NCBI RefSeq assembly: GCF_025996515.1
Contig: NZ_BLRH01000029.1
Coordinates: forward strand, 248,001 to 312,000
Length of the DNA stretch: 64,000 nt
From: Rhizohabitans arisaemae
Lineage (GTDB): Bacteria > Actinomycetota > Actinomycetes > Streptosporangiales > Streptosporangiaceae
Reading direction: 5' to 3'
The notes beneath the pieces were generated by a model. That model was given only the letters and a program-made list of their open reading frames with translations. It had not been told where the DNA came from and searched no databases. Below are positions 55,873 through 64,000 of the stretch, in pieces (position 1 is the first letter of the stretch; each line of letters opens with the position of its first letter). The position numbers were made by a program, and so were the translations under genes.

Positions 55873-56261
55873 TTTTAATTTGAGGTGAACCTAACCGCTG
55901 TCAGCCGGTTCGTCAATGAGAGAACCCCGCCCTCAGGTTCGGTCGACGGCGTCGCCGTGAACGACAGGGTCCGTGATCCTCGGTTTGGCATGCGCTTTTG
56001 CCGCCCGCGACCCGGGCCCCGGCCCTCTAAAAGATCTTGCTGCTCGAACGGGTCCGCGACCCCCGGGGAATCCCGGTGAATGACCCCATTCGGCAATCCT
56101 GAGAATTGAAATCCGCGTTGAAAATTAGGCCCACCGAAGCGGTCGGCGGGCCGAAAACAAGTCCCGCCGAAAGATGCGTCCGGTTGCCGAAAAGGGTTTT
56201 GTGCCTATCGGTTCGCCGTCAAAGCGTCGAGCCGGAATCCATCCCCGCCGGAAAAGCAGGA

Positions 56262-56285
56262 AGCCGCCCGGTTGTCCGGGCGGCT
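56262..56285 (-). terminator. terminator after serine hydrolase copy 2
   Basis: AGCCGCCCGG/CCGGGCGGCT perfect 10-bp stem with a 4-nt loop, 12 nt after the stop; on the minus strand it is followed by TCCTGCTTTTCC. Confidence 0.8.
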
Positions 56286-56296
56286 CCGCGGGTGGG

Positions 56297-57574
56297 CTAG
56301 AAGTACTGCGGGTACAGGTCGACCGAGGGCCAGCTGGTCACCGCGTTGGCGGCCAGGTGGAGCTCGTTGTCGACGGCGCCGTAGTCCAGGCCGGATGGGT
56401 CGTCCCGCTGGTTGAACAGGGCGGCCCAGGTCAGCCCGTCCCACCGGCGCACCAGGAGGGTGAAGGTGCCGTCGAGGGCGCCGGTGTGCCAGGTGTTGCG
56501 GCCTCCGGTGACGTTGCGGACCTGCCAGCCGCAGCCGTACCACCAGCCGCCCGGGTTGACGCCGGTTTCCGGCACCGCGAAGGCGGTGGAGATGGATGCG
56601 GCGGAGAGCACCGGGTTCGCCGCGTCGAAGATGTGGCAGAAGCGCACCATGTCGACCGCCGAGCTCAGCCAGCCGCCGTGCGCGTCCATGTTCTCCAGGT
56701 TGAACGCGCCGTACGGATTCGGCACGTAGGTGCCGGAGGAGTTGAACACCGTCGGGCGCGAGTACTGCGAGGAGTACGGCACCTCGCCGGGTGCCGCGTT
56801 CGCCGCCAGCGTGCGGCCCAGCCGCATCCGGGTGATCTGGCGCGGCCCGAGGATGTGCTGCTGGACGTAGGTGGCGTACGGCACTCCGCTCACCGCCTCG
56901 ATGATCCGGCTCAGCAGCAGGTAGCCGTAGTTGGAGTAGGCGTACACCGAGCCCGGGTTGTGGTTCAGTGCGACGCCGTTGGTGTACCTGATGACGTCGG
57001 ACTTCCCGATCGGCAACGGTACGCCGAGGGCCGAGGAAATCGTGAAATCGTTGAACATCGGGTCGATGGTGATGCCGCGATCCCAGCCGCCGAGGTGGTG
57101 CAGCAACCGCCGGACGGTCACGTTCCCGAGGCGCGGGTCGAGTGAGCCACCAGGCGGCGGGGTGAGGGTGAGCAGGCTGGTCAGCGTGGCGGAGAGACTG
57201 AGCTGACCGTTCTGAACAAGCTTGAGGATCGCCGCCCCGGTGATCGGCTTGCTCAGGCTGGCGATGCGGAAGAGCGAGGTCGGCTGGGCGTTGGCCATCG
57301 AAACCGGTGCCCAGGTGTACCCGCGGGCCAGCTTGAGCTGCCCGTTGCGGGCGACGGCCAGCGATCCGTACCGGATGTTGCGGGCCTGCATGAAGGTCTG
57401 CATCCTGGTGTCGAAGCCGCTGAGCCCGGAGCCGATGCCACCGGTCACCCGCCAGGTGGATGTGGCGGCATGCGCTGTGCCCGTCTGCCCGGCGAGGAGC
57501 CCGGCTCCGGCCAATCCGATCCCGGCGCGGTTTACGATCCGGCCGAAATCACGTCGTGTCACCCTGTCGGTCAT
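56297..57574 (-). CDS. Tat-exported serine hydrolase (class C beta-lactamase/DD-peptidase fold), copy 2
   Basis: 425 residues, the same length as copy 1 at 33748-35025 and with most residues identical by eye. Tat signal VTRRDFGRIVNRAGIGLAGAG ends at AHA. Catalytic SxxK is SLSK in RIASLSKPITGAA; the Tyr-x-Asn-type motif is in YAYSNYGYLLL; the third motif is WHTGALDGT (HTG in place of HSG). Substrate unknown; probably an extracellular esterase or peptidase. Shares a promoter element with copy 1 and has its own terminator. Confidence 0.9.
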   Translation of the reverse strand: MTDRVTRRDFGRIVNRAGIGLAGAGLLAGQTGTAHAATSTWRVTGGIGSGLSGFDTRMQTFMQARNIRYGSLAVARNGQLKLARGYTWAPVSMANAQPTSLFRIASLSKPITGAAILKLVQNGQLSLSATLTSLLTLTPPPGGSLDPRLGNVTVRRLLHHLGGWDRGITIDPMFNDFTISSALGVPLPIGKSDVIRYTNGVALNHNPGSVYAYSNYGYLLLSRIIEAVSGVPYATYVQQHILGPRQITRMRLGRTLAANAAPGEVPYSSQYSRPTVFNSSGTYVPNPYGAFNLENMDAHGGWLSSAVDMVRFCHIFDAANPVLSAASISTAFAVPETGVNPGGWWYGCGWQVRNVTGGRNTWHTGALDGTFTLLVRRWDGLTWAALFNQRDDPSGLDYGAVDNELHLAANAVTSWPSVDLYPQYF

Positions 57575-57611
57575 TTACCTGTCCCAAGGATCGACTGCTG
57601 ATGTCGACCGG

Positions 57612-57623
57612 CAAGCTATCCCA
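57612..57623 (-). promoter_or_regulatory. conserved promoter element of serine hydrolase copy 2
   Basis: TGGGATAGCTTG on the minus strand, 37 nt before the ATG, matches TGGGGTAGCTTG at the same distance from copy 1. The 334-nt gap up to metG otherwise holds the metG terminator and no gene. Confidence 0.5.
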
Positions 57624-57865
57624 CACCTCTCTGACATACAGGGCAAAACCCACGGCTATTAGCTCAGATTTAGGCTTCTAAAGCTTGGCGTTTCACGTGA
57701 AACCACGCCATTTCCGTACACAAAGGTCTAAAAGGCCCCAGCTGGCCGCGCGACATCACACCGGCCGTACGGCCACAGCAGGCATAGGCCTGGCGTGGCT
57801 CTCGGTATCGGGGTGGTGGCCTGGTCGAGGGTGGTGGATGTCCGGGAGCGGACGCCTGCCGTGGT

Positions 57866-57895
57866 GTGCGGCGAGAATGTGGGTTCTCGCCGCAC
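57866..57895 (-). terminator. terminator after metG
   Basis: GTGCGGCGAGAA and TTCTCGCCGCAC form a perfect 12-bp stem with a 6-nt loop, 13 nt beyond the metG stop. No U tract. Confidence 0.75.
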
Positions 57896-57908
57896 GCCGT
57901 ACCGGGGA

Positions 57909-59606
57909 TCAGGCGTTCTCGGGGGCGCCGAAGCGCTCGCGCCAGGTGGCGACGTCGTCGTCGGTGAGTTTGCGGAACAGCACCTCGGGCACCCGGAAGC
58001 CGCGTCCGGCGGGGATCCAGTCGAGCTGGGCGATCCGCTCGGGTTCGGCCCAGCGCGCGCCGTACCCGGGGTCGGATTCCTCCAGGTCCCACAGGCTCTG
58101 CATGGTGCGTGCGGTGGCGGGGATGAGCGGCTCGGAGATCAGCCCGAAGAGGTGGATGAGGTTCATCCCGGTCCGCAGGGTGAGGGCCGCGGCCTCGGGG
58201 TTCTCCTTGATCTCCATCCAGGGGGCCTTCAGCTCCAGGTAGGAGTTGCCGGCGCTCCAGGCGGCCTTGAGGTGCTGGGCGGCCCGGCGGAAGTGCTTGC
58301 CCTCCAGCGCGGCCTCGTAGTCCGCAAGGATCTTGGTGAGCTCCTCGGCGAGTTTGCGCTCCGGCTCACCGGCAGGGTTCCCCTCGGGGACGGTGTCGCC
58401 GAACCGCTTCCGGCTGAAGGTGAGCACCCGGTTGACGAAGTTGCCGAGGGTGTCCGCCAGGTCCTTGTTGACCTGGGTGGCGAACAGCTCCCAGGAGAAG
58501 CTGGAGTCGTCGGACTCCGGCGCGTTCGCGATCAGGAAATAGCGCCAGTAGTCCGGGGGCAGGATCTCCAGCGCGGCGTCCATGAAGATCCCGTAGCCGC
58601 GGCTGGTGGAGAACTTGCCTCCGTAGTAGGTGAGCCAGTTGAAGCCCTTGATGAAGTCGGCGAGCTTCCACGACTCCCCGGTCCCCATGATCATCGCGGG
58701 GAACATGATCGAGTGGAACGGGACGTTGTCCTTCGCCATGAACTGGGTGTAGTGCGAGTCCTCCCACCAGCTCCGCCAGTCCCGGCCGGGTGCCTGGTCG
58801 GCCCACTCCTTGGTCGCGCCGATGTACTCGATGGGGGCGTCGAACCAGACGTAGTAGACCTTGCCCTCGTAGCCTTCCCGCTCGACCGGGACACCCCACT
58901 CCAGGTCCCGGGTGATCCCCCGGTCCTCCAGCCCCTCGTTGAGCCACTTCAGCGCGATCGAGGTGGTGAGGGTGGGCCAGCCGGCCCGGGACTCGATCCA
59001 CTCGCGGATCCTCGGCGCGAGCCGGGACTGCCGGAAGTAGAGGTGCTTGCTGTCCCGCACCTCAAGGTCACGGCTCCCGCTCACCGCGGACCTCGGGTCG
59101 ATGAGCTGCACGGGGTCGAGCAGCCGGGTGCAGTTCTCGCACTGGTCGCCGCGGGCGGCGTCGTAGCCGCAGTACGGGCAGGTGCCGACGACGTACCGGT
59201 CGGGCAGGAACCGGCCGTCCGCGGGCGAGTACACCTGCTTGATGACGCGTTCCTCGATGAGGTCCGCCGCGGTGAGCGTCCGGCCGAAGTGCTGGGTGAG
59301 TTCGCGGTTCTCCGGGGAGGAGCTCCGCCCGAAGTGGTCGAAGGAGAGCTCGAAGCCTTCGTAGATCTTGGCCTGGAGTTCGTGCTGCTGCCGGCAGTAC
59401 TCGGCGACCGGCAGGCCCGCGGCCGCCGCGGCCAGCTCGGCGGGGGTGCCGTGCTCGTCGGTGGCGCAGATGTAGAGGACTTCCTCACCCCGCTGCCTCA
59501 GGTACCGGGCGTAGACGTCCGCCGGGAGCATGGAGCCGACGAGATTGCCGAGGTGTTTGATCCCGTTGATGTACGGGAGGGCGCTCGTGATGAGATACCT
59601 CGTCAT
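57909..59606 (-). CDS. metG: methionyl-tRNA synthetase
   Basis: 565-residue class I synthetase. The HIGH-type motif is in [12 protein letters not shown] and the KMSKS-type motif is KFSTSRG. The connective domain carries a [17 protein letters not shown] zinc knuckle (four Cys). The C-terminal tRNA-binding OB domain found in E. coli MetG is absent, as in other short bacterial forms. It charges tRNA-Met with methionine in the cytoplasm and is essential unless a second copy exists. Confidence 0.96.
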   Translation of the reverse strand: MTRYLITSALPYINGIKHLGNLVGSMLPADVYARYLRQRGEEVLYICATDEHGTPAELAAAAAGLPVAEYCRQQHELQAKIYEGFELSFDHFGRSSSPENRELTQHFGRTLTAADLIEERVIKQVYSPADGRFLPDRYVVGTCPYCGYDAARGDQCENCTRLLDPVQLIDPRSAVSGSRDLEVRDSKHLYFRQSRLAPRIREWIESRAGWPTLTTSIALKWLNEGLEDRGITRDLEWGVPVEREGYEGKVYYVWFDAPIEYIGATKEWADQAPGRDWRSWWEDSHYTQFMAKDNVPFHSIMFPAMIMGTGESWKLADFIKGFNWLTYYGGKFSTSRGYGIFMDAALEILPPDYWRYFLIANAPESDDSSFSWELFATQVNKDLADTLGNFVNRVLTFSRKRFGDTVPEGNPAGEPERKLAEELTKILADYEAALEGKHFRRAAQHLKAAWSAGNSYLELKAPWMEIKENPEAAALTLRTGMNLIHLFGLISEPLIPATARTMQSLWDLEESDPGYGARWAEPERIAQLDWIPAGRGFRVPEVLFRKLTDDDVATWRERFGAPENA

Positions 59607-59825
59607 GGCGGCTCGACTCCAGGATGATCTGTGTGTGAACGCACTGGTAGCGGAAAGCTAGCACAGCGCGGGATGGGCAATCTCCAGGATATTCACCGGG
59701 CGGATCGGCCACTCCAGGCGCCCGTGGGAGTGTTCCGGCGCGGATCGGGTACGGCCGGGGCGGCGCCGATCGCGGGCGCCGGGAAAAGGTCGCGGAACCC
59801 GTCGGCGCCCGCATACCGTTGGGGG

Positions 59826-60032
59826 ATGGACACTCTCGGCGAACTCACGGCGACCATCACCACGTCGGCGGGCAGCGTCATCGCCATCCCGGGTCTCACC
59901 GCCGAGCAGGCGGAAGGCCTGAGCACCCGGGAGATCGGGGACGGCGGATACCGGCTCACCACTCCGCGCGGGAGTGTCGTGGTCCGCTCCGGCTTCTCCG
60001 CCGCCCGGGCCAAGCCGGGGCAGGGGTCCTGA
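59826..60032 (+). CDS. small hypothetical protein
   Basis: 68 residues, divergent from metG: MDTLGELTATITTSAGSVIA, then a Gly-rich middle ending in RSGFSAARAKPGQGS. Composition is coding-like with high GC at third positions, but there is no proper ribosome-binding site and I recognise no family. Confidence 0.5.
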   Translation: MDTLGELTATITTSAGSVIAIPGLTAEQAEGLSTREIGDGGYRLTTPRGSVVVRSGFSAARAKPGQGS

Positions 60033-60169
60033 GGATCCGCCCGTACCGCCGGGAGTGGTTCGCGGGGGACAGGCCTCCGGGCGGCCCGGTGGCGATGGTC
60101 AAAGGTCGCCTCGGCTGATCGTCGCCGCGGATGCCGTACGGCCGCCGAGGCCCGGTACGGCTGCCGCGG

Positions 60170-60194
60170 CGCCCGTCCGCGGTGCGGACGGGCG
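60170..60194. terminator. hairpin between convergent small gene and carbonic anhydrase gene
   Basis: CGCCCGTCCGC and GCGGACGGGCG form a perfect 11-bp stem with a 3-nt loop. It lies between the stop codons of convergent genes, so it could end transcription from either side. Confidence 0.6.
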
Positions 60195-60240
60195 TGCGCC
60201 GTCGCCGGGACGGCCGGCCCGGCCTCGGCGGCGGGGAGGG

Positions 60241-60735
60241 TCAGAGTTTGACCTCGCGGAGGCGGCCGTTCTCCACGTGGTAGACGAATCCGCGGATGCC
60301 ATCGGTGTACGGGACGAACGGGTCGACCTTGATCCGGGCCGCGGACTGGACGACGTCCTCGTCGAGGTCGGTGAAGCTCTCCGCGGCCCAGTCGGGCCTG
60401 ATCCCGGTCTCGGCGTGGATCGACTCCTTGAACGCGTCGTCGGTGAAGGTGAGCATGCCGCAGTCGGTGTGGTGGATGAGAATGATCTCGCGGGTGCCGA
60501 GAAGCCGCTGGCTGATGGCGAGGCTCCGCAGCTCGTCGGCGGTGATCACGCCGCCCGCGTTCCGGATCACGTGGGCGTCGCCTTCGCGGAGCCCGAGCAG
60601 GGCGTAGATGTTGAGCCGGGCGTCCATGCAGGCCACGACGGCCAGGCGCAGGGCGGGGGGGATGGCCAGAGTGCCCTGGTCGAAGTCGGACGCGTACTGT
60701 TCGGCGTTGGTGAGCAGCTGATCGGTGACGCTCAC
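60241..60735 (-). CDS. beta-carbonic anhydrase
   Basis: 164-residue enzyme interconverting CO2 and bicarbonate. Zinc ligands are visible in ACMDARLN (Cys then Asp-x-Arg) and IHHTDCGM (His and Cys). The length matches the short actinobacterial clade. No signal peptide. It stands alone. Confidence 0.93.
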   Translation of the reverse strand: MSVTDQLLTNAEQYASDFDQGTLAIPPALRLAVVACMDARLNIYALLGLREGDAHVIRNAGGVITADELRSLAISQRLLGTREIILIHHTDCGMLTFTDDAFKESIHAETGIRPDWAAESFTDLDEDVVQSAARIKVDPFVPYTDGIRGFVYHVENGRLREVKL

Positions 60736-60874
60736 GGTGAGCCTCCACTTGTCGGGGACTCTCCGAGCATTACCTACATTCCTTACTCAGTCAACGGGTA
60801 TTTACCCAGGGTAACCGATTCTAGAATTACCGAATTTAGCCGGATTTGTCCGACTAGCCGTGTGCCGGATGGGG

Positions 60875-61513
60875 TCAGCCGGCGGTGAGCCCGGCGATGA
60901 TCGTGTCGATACCGGCGCCGAAGCTGTGGTCGAGGTCGAGGGCGCGGAGCCGCCCGGCCAGCCGGTGGGTGGCGGGGAACTCCTCGACCGGTAGCGTGCC
61001 GAGCTCGTCGATCTCGGCCGGGGTGGACGGTCCGATGGCGGCGTTGACCTCGGCGAGGGTGAAGCCGCTCGCGTAGGCGAAGATCAGGTTGCCCGCGTGC
61101 ACGATCCGGGCGGCGTCCAGCCCGGCCTCCTCCAGTGCCCGGTATAGGCCCTCGTAGAGCCGGTACTCCTGGAGGGTGATCTCCGGATAGGCGATCAGAT
61201 AGGGGAACAGCCGGGGGTGGGCGTGGCCGACCCGGCGGAGGGCGTGGCACAGCGACCGCACCCGTTCCCGCCAGTCGCCGTGGGCGGCCAGACTGAGGTC
61301 CATCTCGTCCAGCACCAGCTCCACCACCCCGCGCAGCATCGCGTCCTTGGAGGGCAGGTAGTAGTACAGCGCCGTCGGGAACACGCCGAGGTCCCCGGCG
61401 AGCCGCCGGACGCTGAGGGCTTCCACGCCCTCGTCGTCGATCGCCCGCAGCACCGCGGCGAGGATCAGCTCCCGGGACAGAGGGGGGCGTTCCCGGTGTT
61501 TCGCCCGCCTCAC
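60875..61513 (-). CDS. TetR-family transcriptional regulator
   Basis: 212-residue regulator: HTH in residues 12-60 (RELILAAVLRAIDDEGVEAL, then VFPTALYYYLPSKDAML), and a C-terminal ligand domain typical of TetR_C. The GTG at 61513 is preferred because a -35/-10 pair (TTGTAC, TAATGT, 17 nt apart) and the palindrome lie just upstream and would overlap a longer start. Divergent from the flavin amine oxidase gene, which it probably represses along with itself. Confidence 0.9.
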   Translation of the reverse strand: MRRAKHRERPPLSRELILAAVLRAIDDEGVEALSVRRLAGDLGVFPTALYYYLPSKDAMLRGVVELVLDEMDLSLAAHGDWRERVRSLCHALRRVGHAHPRLFPYLIAYPEITLQEYRLYEGLYRALEEAGLDAARIVHAGNLIFAYASGFTLAEVNAAIGPSTPAEIDELGTLPVEEFPATHRLAGRLRALDLDHSFGAGIDTIIAGLTAG

Positions 61514-61542
61514 ATCGCCTTCTTGATCACGCTGTCCACCGT

Positions 61543-61560
61543 ACATTAGATTTCTATTGT
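61543..61560. promoter_or_regulatory. palindromic TetR operator in a divergent promoter
   Basis: ACATTAGATTTCTATTGT: arms ACATTAGA and TCTATTGT match at 7 of 8 positions. It overlaps the putative promoters of both divergent genes, the usual place for an autoregulating TetR operator. Confidence 0.65.
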
Positions 61561-61589
61561 CCGGTGTACAACAACGTCGGGGAGTGATC

Positions 61590-63029
61590 ATGACAGGTGG
61601 CGATCTCCTGGCCCGCGCGGCGAAGGCCGTCGGGCTCGGTCCGTCCGAGAACAGGCGGCCGCCGGGCGGCCGGTGGACCGTGGACGACGGCAACCGGGAC
61701 GTTCCCGGCGGATCGGTACGGCCGGTACGGCGCGTCATCGTGATCGGCGCCGGGTTCGCGGGGCTCGCCGCGGCAGGTGGCCTGGCCGCCGCGGGAGCCG
61801 ACGTCCTGGTGCTGGAGGCGCGGGAACGCCGCGGCGGACGGGCGCACACCGTCCGGCTCGGCGGGATCGACGTCGATCTGGGCGCCGCCTGGATCCACAC
61901 CCCGGGCGGAAATCCGCTCTCCGAACTCGCCGACCGGGTGGCGATCCGCCGTACGGCGTACAACCTCGACCGCGTCGTCGCCGGGGCGATGCTGGTCGGG
62001 ACGGACGGTGAACGGTACTCCGGCTACCGACGCCTCAAACTGCTGGCCCGGATCGCGCGTTTCAGCTCGGCCGCCGCGCGCCGGCCCACCGGCGAGCGAA
62101 CCGCCCAGACCGTCGCCGGCCTGCTCGCCGCCTACACGGCCACGTTGGCCGACCCGGAGGAACGGCGCTGGACCGAGTTCGTCATCCGGACGGTGTCCGA
62201 GACCCAGAGCAGCGGCCCCGTCGAGACGGCGCCCGTCACTCCGCTCGCCGAGCCCGCCGGTTACCGCGGCGGCGACGACCTGCCCGTCGGCGGGTATCGC
62301 GGCCTGATCGCGGCGCTCACCCCGGATGTGGAGATCCGCACCGGCGCGGTGGTCACCTCAATCCGCCTCGACGGGGACGAGGTGAGCGTGACGACCGCCG
62401 ACGGCCGTACCGAACGCGGCTCCCACGTGCTGGTCACCGTACCCCTCGGGGTGCTGAAGTCCGGGGCGATCGAGTTCCGTCCGGCGTTGCCCGAGCCGAA
62501 GCTGCGGGCGATCGACGCGATCGGCTTCGGGGAGTTCGAGAAGGTGGTGCTGCGTTACGAGACCCGGTGCTGGGAGAAGCTCCCCGGCCTGCTGATCCGA
62601 GACGGGGACACCCCGCTGCGGGCCTGGCTGGACGCGACCGGTCCGCTGGGCGCGCCCACCCTGATCGCGCTGGCGGGCGGCCCGGCGGGCGCGGCCGTCG
62701 CCTCCTGGAGCGAGCACGAGACCGTGGAGCACGCCCGTGCCGTGCTCGACCGCGCGCTGGGCCGCAGGCTTCCGCCGCCGGTCGCCGTCGAGGTCACCCG
62801 CTGGCACCACGACCCCTTCTCCCGCGGCGCCTACAGCCACTACCCGGCCGGCACCACCGTGGCCGACGCGGAGGCGCTGACCGCGCCGGTCGCGGGCCGC
62901 CTCCTGTTCGCGGGGGAGGCCACCTCGCCCACCCGTTTCGGGTACACCGACGGGGCTTTCACCTCCGGCGTCCGTGAGGCCAAGCGCCTGCTCGGTACCG
63001 CCTCGGTCCAGCTGGTCCTGCGAGACTGA
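61590..63029 (+). CDS. flavin-containing amine oxidase
   Basis: 479-residue FAD enzyme. FAD motif VIVIGAGFAGLAAAGGLAAAG (shortened here), then ERRGGRAHTVRLGG and C-terminal GRLLFAGEATSPTRFGYTDG, which covers the flavin. It resembles polyamine/monoamine oxidases. The first 55 residues are a nonconserved extension. GGGGAG precedes the ATG at 61590. The TetR regulator and palindrome upstream suggest induction by an amine-like ligand. Confidence 0.9.
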   Translation: MTGGDLLARAAKAVGLGPSENRRPPGGRWTVDDGNRDVPGGSVRPVRRVIVIGAGFAGLAAAGGLAAAGADVLVLEARERRGGRAHTVRLGGIDVDLGAAWIHTPGGNPLSELADRVAIRRTAYNLDRVVAGAMLVGTDGERYSGYRRLKLLARIARFSSAAARRPTGERTAQTVAGLLAAYTATLADPEERRWTEFVIRTVSETQSSGPVETAPVTPLAEPAGYRGGDDLPVGGYRGLIAALTPDVEIRTGAVVTSIRLDGDEVSVTTADGRTERGSHVLVTVPLGVLKSGAIEFRPALPEPKLRAIDAIGFGEFEKVVLRYETRCWEKLPGLLIRDGDTPLRAWLDATGPLGAPTLIALAGGPAGAAVASWSEHETVEHARAVLDRALGRRLPPPVAVEVTRWHHDPFSRGAYSHYPAGTTVADAEALTAPVAGRLLFAGEATSPTRFGYTDGAFTSGVREAKRLLGTASVQLVLRD

Positions 63030-63077
63030 TTCGCCTGCATCCGATTCGGTGGGTGGGGTTCCCCGGGAGGCGAAACG

Positions 63078-63257
63078 GTGGAGGGCAAGGACTCGGTGAT
63101 CGTGGGTAGGGCGGCGGACCGGATCTGGAACCAGATGTTGCGGAAGTGGCCCAGGGACGACGGCGATCCGACCGATGATCCGGAGTTCCTGCGAGAGTAT
63201 CGGCGCCGGGTGGGACAGGATCCCGAGACCGGGCTGTATCCCAAACGGTGCCCGTGA
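63078..63257 (+). CDS. small conserved-looking protein
   Basis: 59 residues from a GTG with a good GGGAGG seven bases upstream. It reads VEGKDSVIVGRAADRIWNQM and ends in Pro-Lys-Arg-Cys-Pro. It is rich in Asp, Arg and Trp and has no membrane segment. Family unknown; the strong ribosome-binding site and absence of an overlapping gene support it. Confidence 0.5.
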   Translation: MEGKDSVIVGRAADRIWNQMLRKWPRDDGDPTDDPEFLREYRRRVGQDPETGLYPKRCP

Positions 63258-63295
63258 CCGCCCGAGGCCGCATCCGGTACGGCGTTCGCGGCCGA

Positions 63296-63342
63296 CGGCT
63301 CCGGTGGTGCGCGGGGTCGTGGGCCGCGCACCACCGGAGCCG
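63296..63342. terminator. very stable bidirectional terminator hairpin
   Basis: Perfect 19-bp stem (arms 63296-63314 and 63324-63342; arm begins CGGCTCCGGTGG) with a 9-nt loop. It lies between the small plus-strand gene and the end of the surface-protein gene. Confidence 0.85.
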
Positions 63343-63345
63343 GGG

Positions 63346-64000
63346 TCAGGTCCGGCGGCGACGTCGGTACACGATCAGTCCGAGTGTCCCCACGCCGACG
63401 GCCACGGCGGTGCAGGCCGACCAGATCATGATCCCGCCGGCATCGAGGAGCTGGGCCGCCACGGTGGATCCGGGAGGCGGGAAGGTGAGCATGGCGGAGG
63501 CCGTGCGTTCCACCACCCCGCTCCGCAGCACCAGTTCGGCCCGCCAAGGGCCGTCGGGCAGCCGGGCCCCCAGCTGAACCGGCACCTTTCCCACTCCGCC
63601 CGGCGCCAGGGTGGTGCCCGACTTGACGGGATACGGCCCGGCGGTCATGGCGTCCGGGCCCTCGGTGAGGGTGAGCGTTCCGCTCAGGTCCACGGCTCGC
63701 CCGCCGGTGTTGCGTACGGTGGCCGTGACCACCGGGAGCCCCGTGGTGGTCCTGGACGCCGTGATCTCGGTGATGGCGAAGTCGGTGGGCGGCTCGCCTC
63801 CCGGCCCGACCCCCAGATAGACGCGGATCCCGGTCCGATGGTTGATGCCGATGTTGTGCTTGGCGTCGGCGGCGGCCGCGTTCTCCGCCCAGAGCACCGC
63901 GTACCGCTCACCGGACGAGGCATTCTCCGGCACCTTGACCGTGACTCGCGCCACGGTCTTCTTCCTGGCGGGGACGTCGAGCTGAGTCGGCTCCACGCTC
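63346..64000 (-). CDS. partial surface protein, DUF916/WxL-interacting-like with C-terminal membrane anchor
   Basis: C-terminal 218 codons; the gene continues past the right edge. It contains immunoglobulin-like sandwich segments (VARVTVKVPENASSGERYAV and a later NTGGRAVDLSGTLTLTEG), then a transmembrane helix (IMIWSACTAVAVGVGTLGLI) and a YRRRRRT cytoplasmic tail. This is the layout of DUF916-type proteins that bind wall-associated proteins or act as cell-surface anchors. The N-terminal signal lies outside the window. Confidence 0.7.
   Translation of the reverse strand, partial: SVEPTQLDVPARKKTVARVTVKVPENASSGERYAVLWAENAAAADAKHNIGINHRTGIRVYLGVGPGGEPPTDFAITEITASRTTTGLPVVTATVRNTGGRAVDLSGTLTLTEGPDAMTAGPYPVKSGTTLAPGGVGKVPVQLGARLPDGPWRAELVLRSGVVERTASAMLTFPPPGSTVAAQLLDAGGIMIWSACTAVAVGVGTLGLIVYRRRRRT

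Noticed and set aside
55880-55905. IdeR/DtxR iron box upstream of the chitinase gene
   Set aside because: TTAGGTTCACCT on the minus strand matches only about 12 of 19 consensus positions and lies upstream of a gene with no iron link.

Overview
This is a high-GC actinobacterial chromosome segment. The clues are GC-rich third codon positions, long antisense reading frames, many GTG starts, ATGA/GTGA gene overlaps, Tat and lipoprotein signals, a class II-type cobalamin riboswitch sequence and an actinobacterial tRNA-Asp. Streptosporangiales is my guess for the order; no 16S rRNA is present to settle it. I see no insertion sequence, integrase, prophage or CRISPR array.

Region 1 (1-16.1 kb) is a catabolic island for a nitrogen-containing compound, probably N-heterocyclic. 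A minus-strand run encodes HyuA/HyuB (ATP-dependent hydantoinase/oxoprolinase type), an IclR regulator, a ribose-type ABC importer, a three-subunit molybdenum hydroxylase (CoxM, CoxS, CoxL types) and an amidase cut by the window edge. Divergently, CoxG, XdhC and MoaA serve assembly of the molybdenum cofactor enzyme. The same 11-bp core lies in the hyuA/coxG divergent promoter and in front of the transporter, so it is probably the IclR operator. A molybdate-binding Mop protein follows at 21.8 kb.

Region 2 (16.1-25 kb) holds an orphan AbiEi-like regulator with a dense cluster of TTGCCA/TGGCAA sites, then a btuF-btuC-btuD-fhuF-like operon behind a cobalamin riboswitch. It continues with small housekeeping genes (gamma-glutamylcyclotransferase, NUDIX) and an ECF sigma/anti-sigma pair whose sigma gene appears to lack a proper 5' end.

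Region 3 (25.3-33.3 kb) is the most striking. An overlapping minus-strand operon encodes a cytochrome P450 without the usual O2-activating I-helix pair, a cyclooxygenase-like haem protein, a lipase-like/ADC-like fusion and a small helical protein. A membrane fatty-acid desaturase is divergent from it. Together they could make oxylipins: desaturate, release, dioxygenate, then isomerise.

Region 4 (33.4-53.6 kb) starts with tRNA-Asp and a Tat-exported serine hydrolase. A second catabolic island follows, with two arms diverging at 44.4 kb. The minus arm has 3-hydroxyisobutyrate-type dehydrogenase, cupin, aldehyde dehydrogenase, RpiR regulator, CoA transferase, MaoC, ThDP enzyme and FGGY kinase. 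The plus arm has an aldo/keto reductase with a leaderless-type promoter, a BMP-type nucleoside ABC importer, an MBL hydrolase and an AtzG/AtzE-like amidase pair.

Region 5 (53.6-64 kb) has a secreted GH18 chitinase with two near-identical FnIII repeats, a paralogue of the serine hydrolase that shares its promoter motif, metG, beta-carbonic anhydrase, a TetR regulator divergent from a flavin amine oxidase with a palindrome between them, and a partial surface protein.
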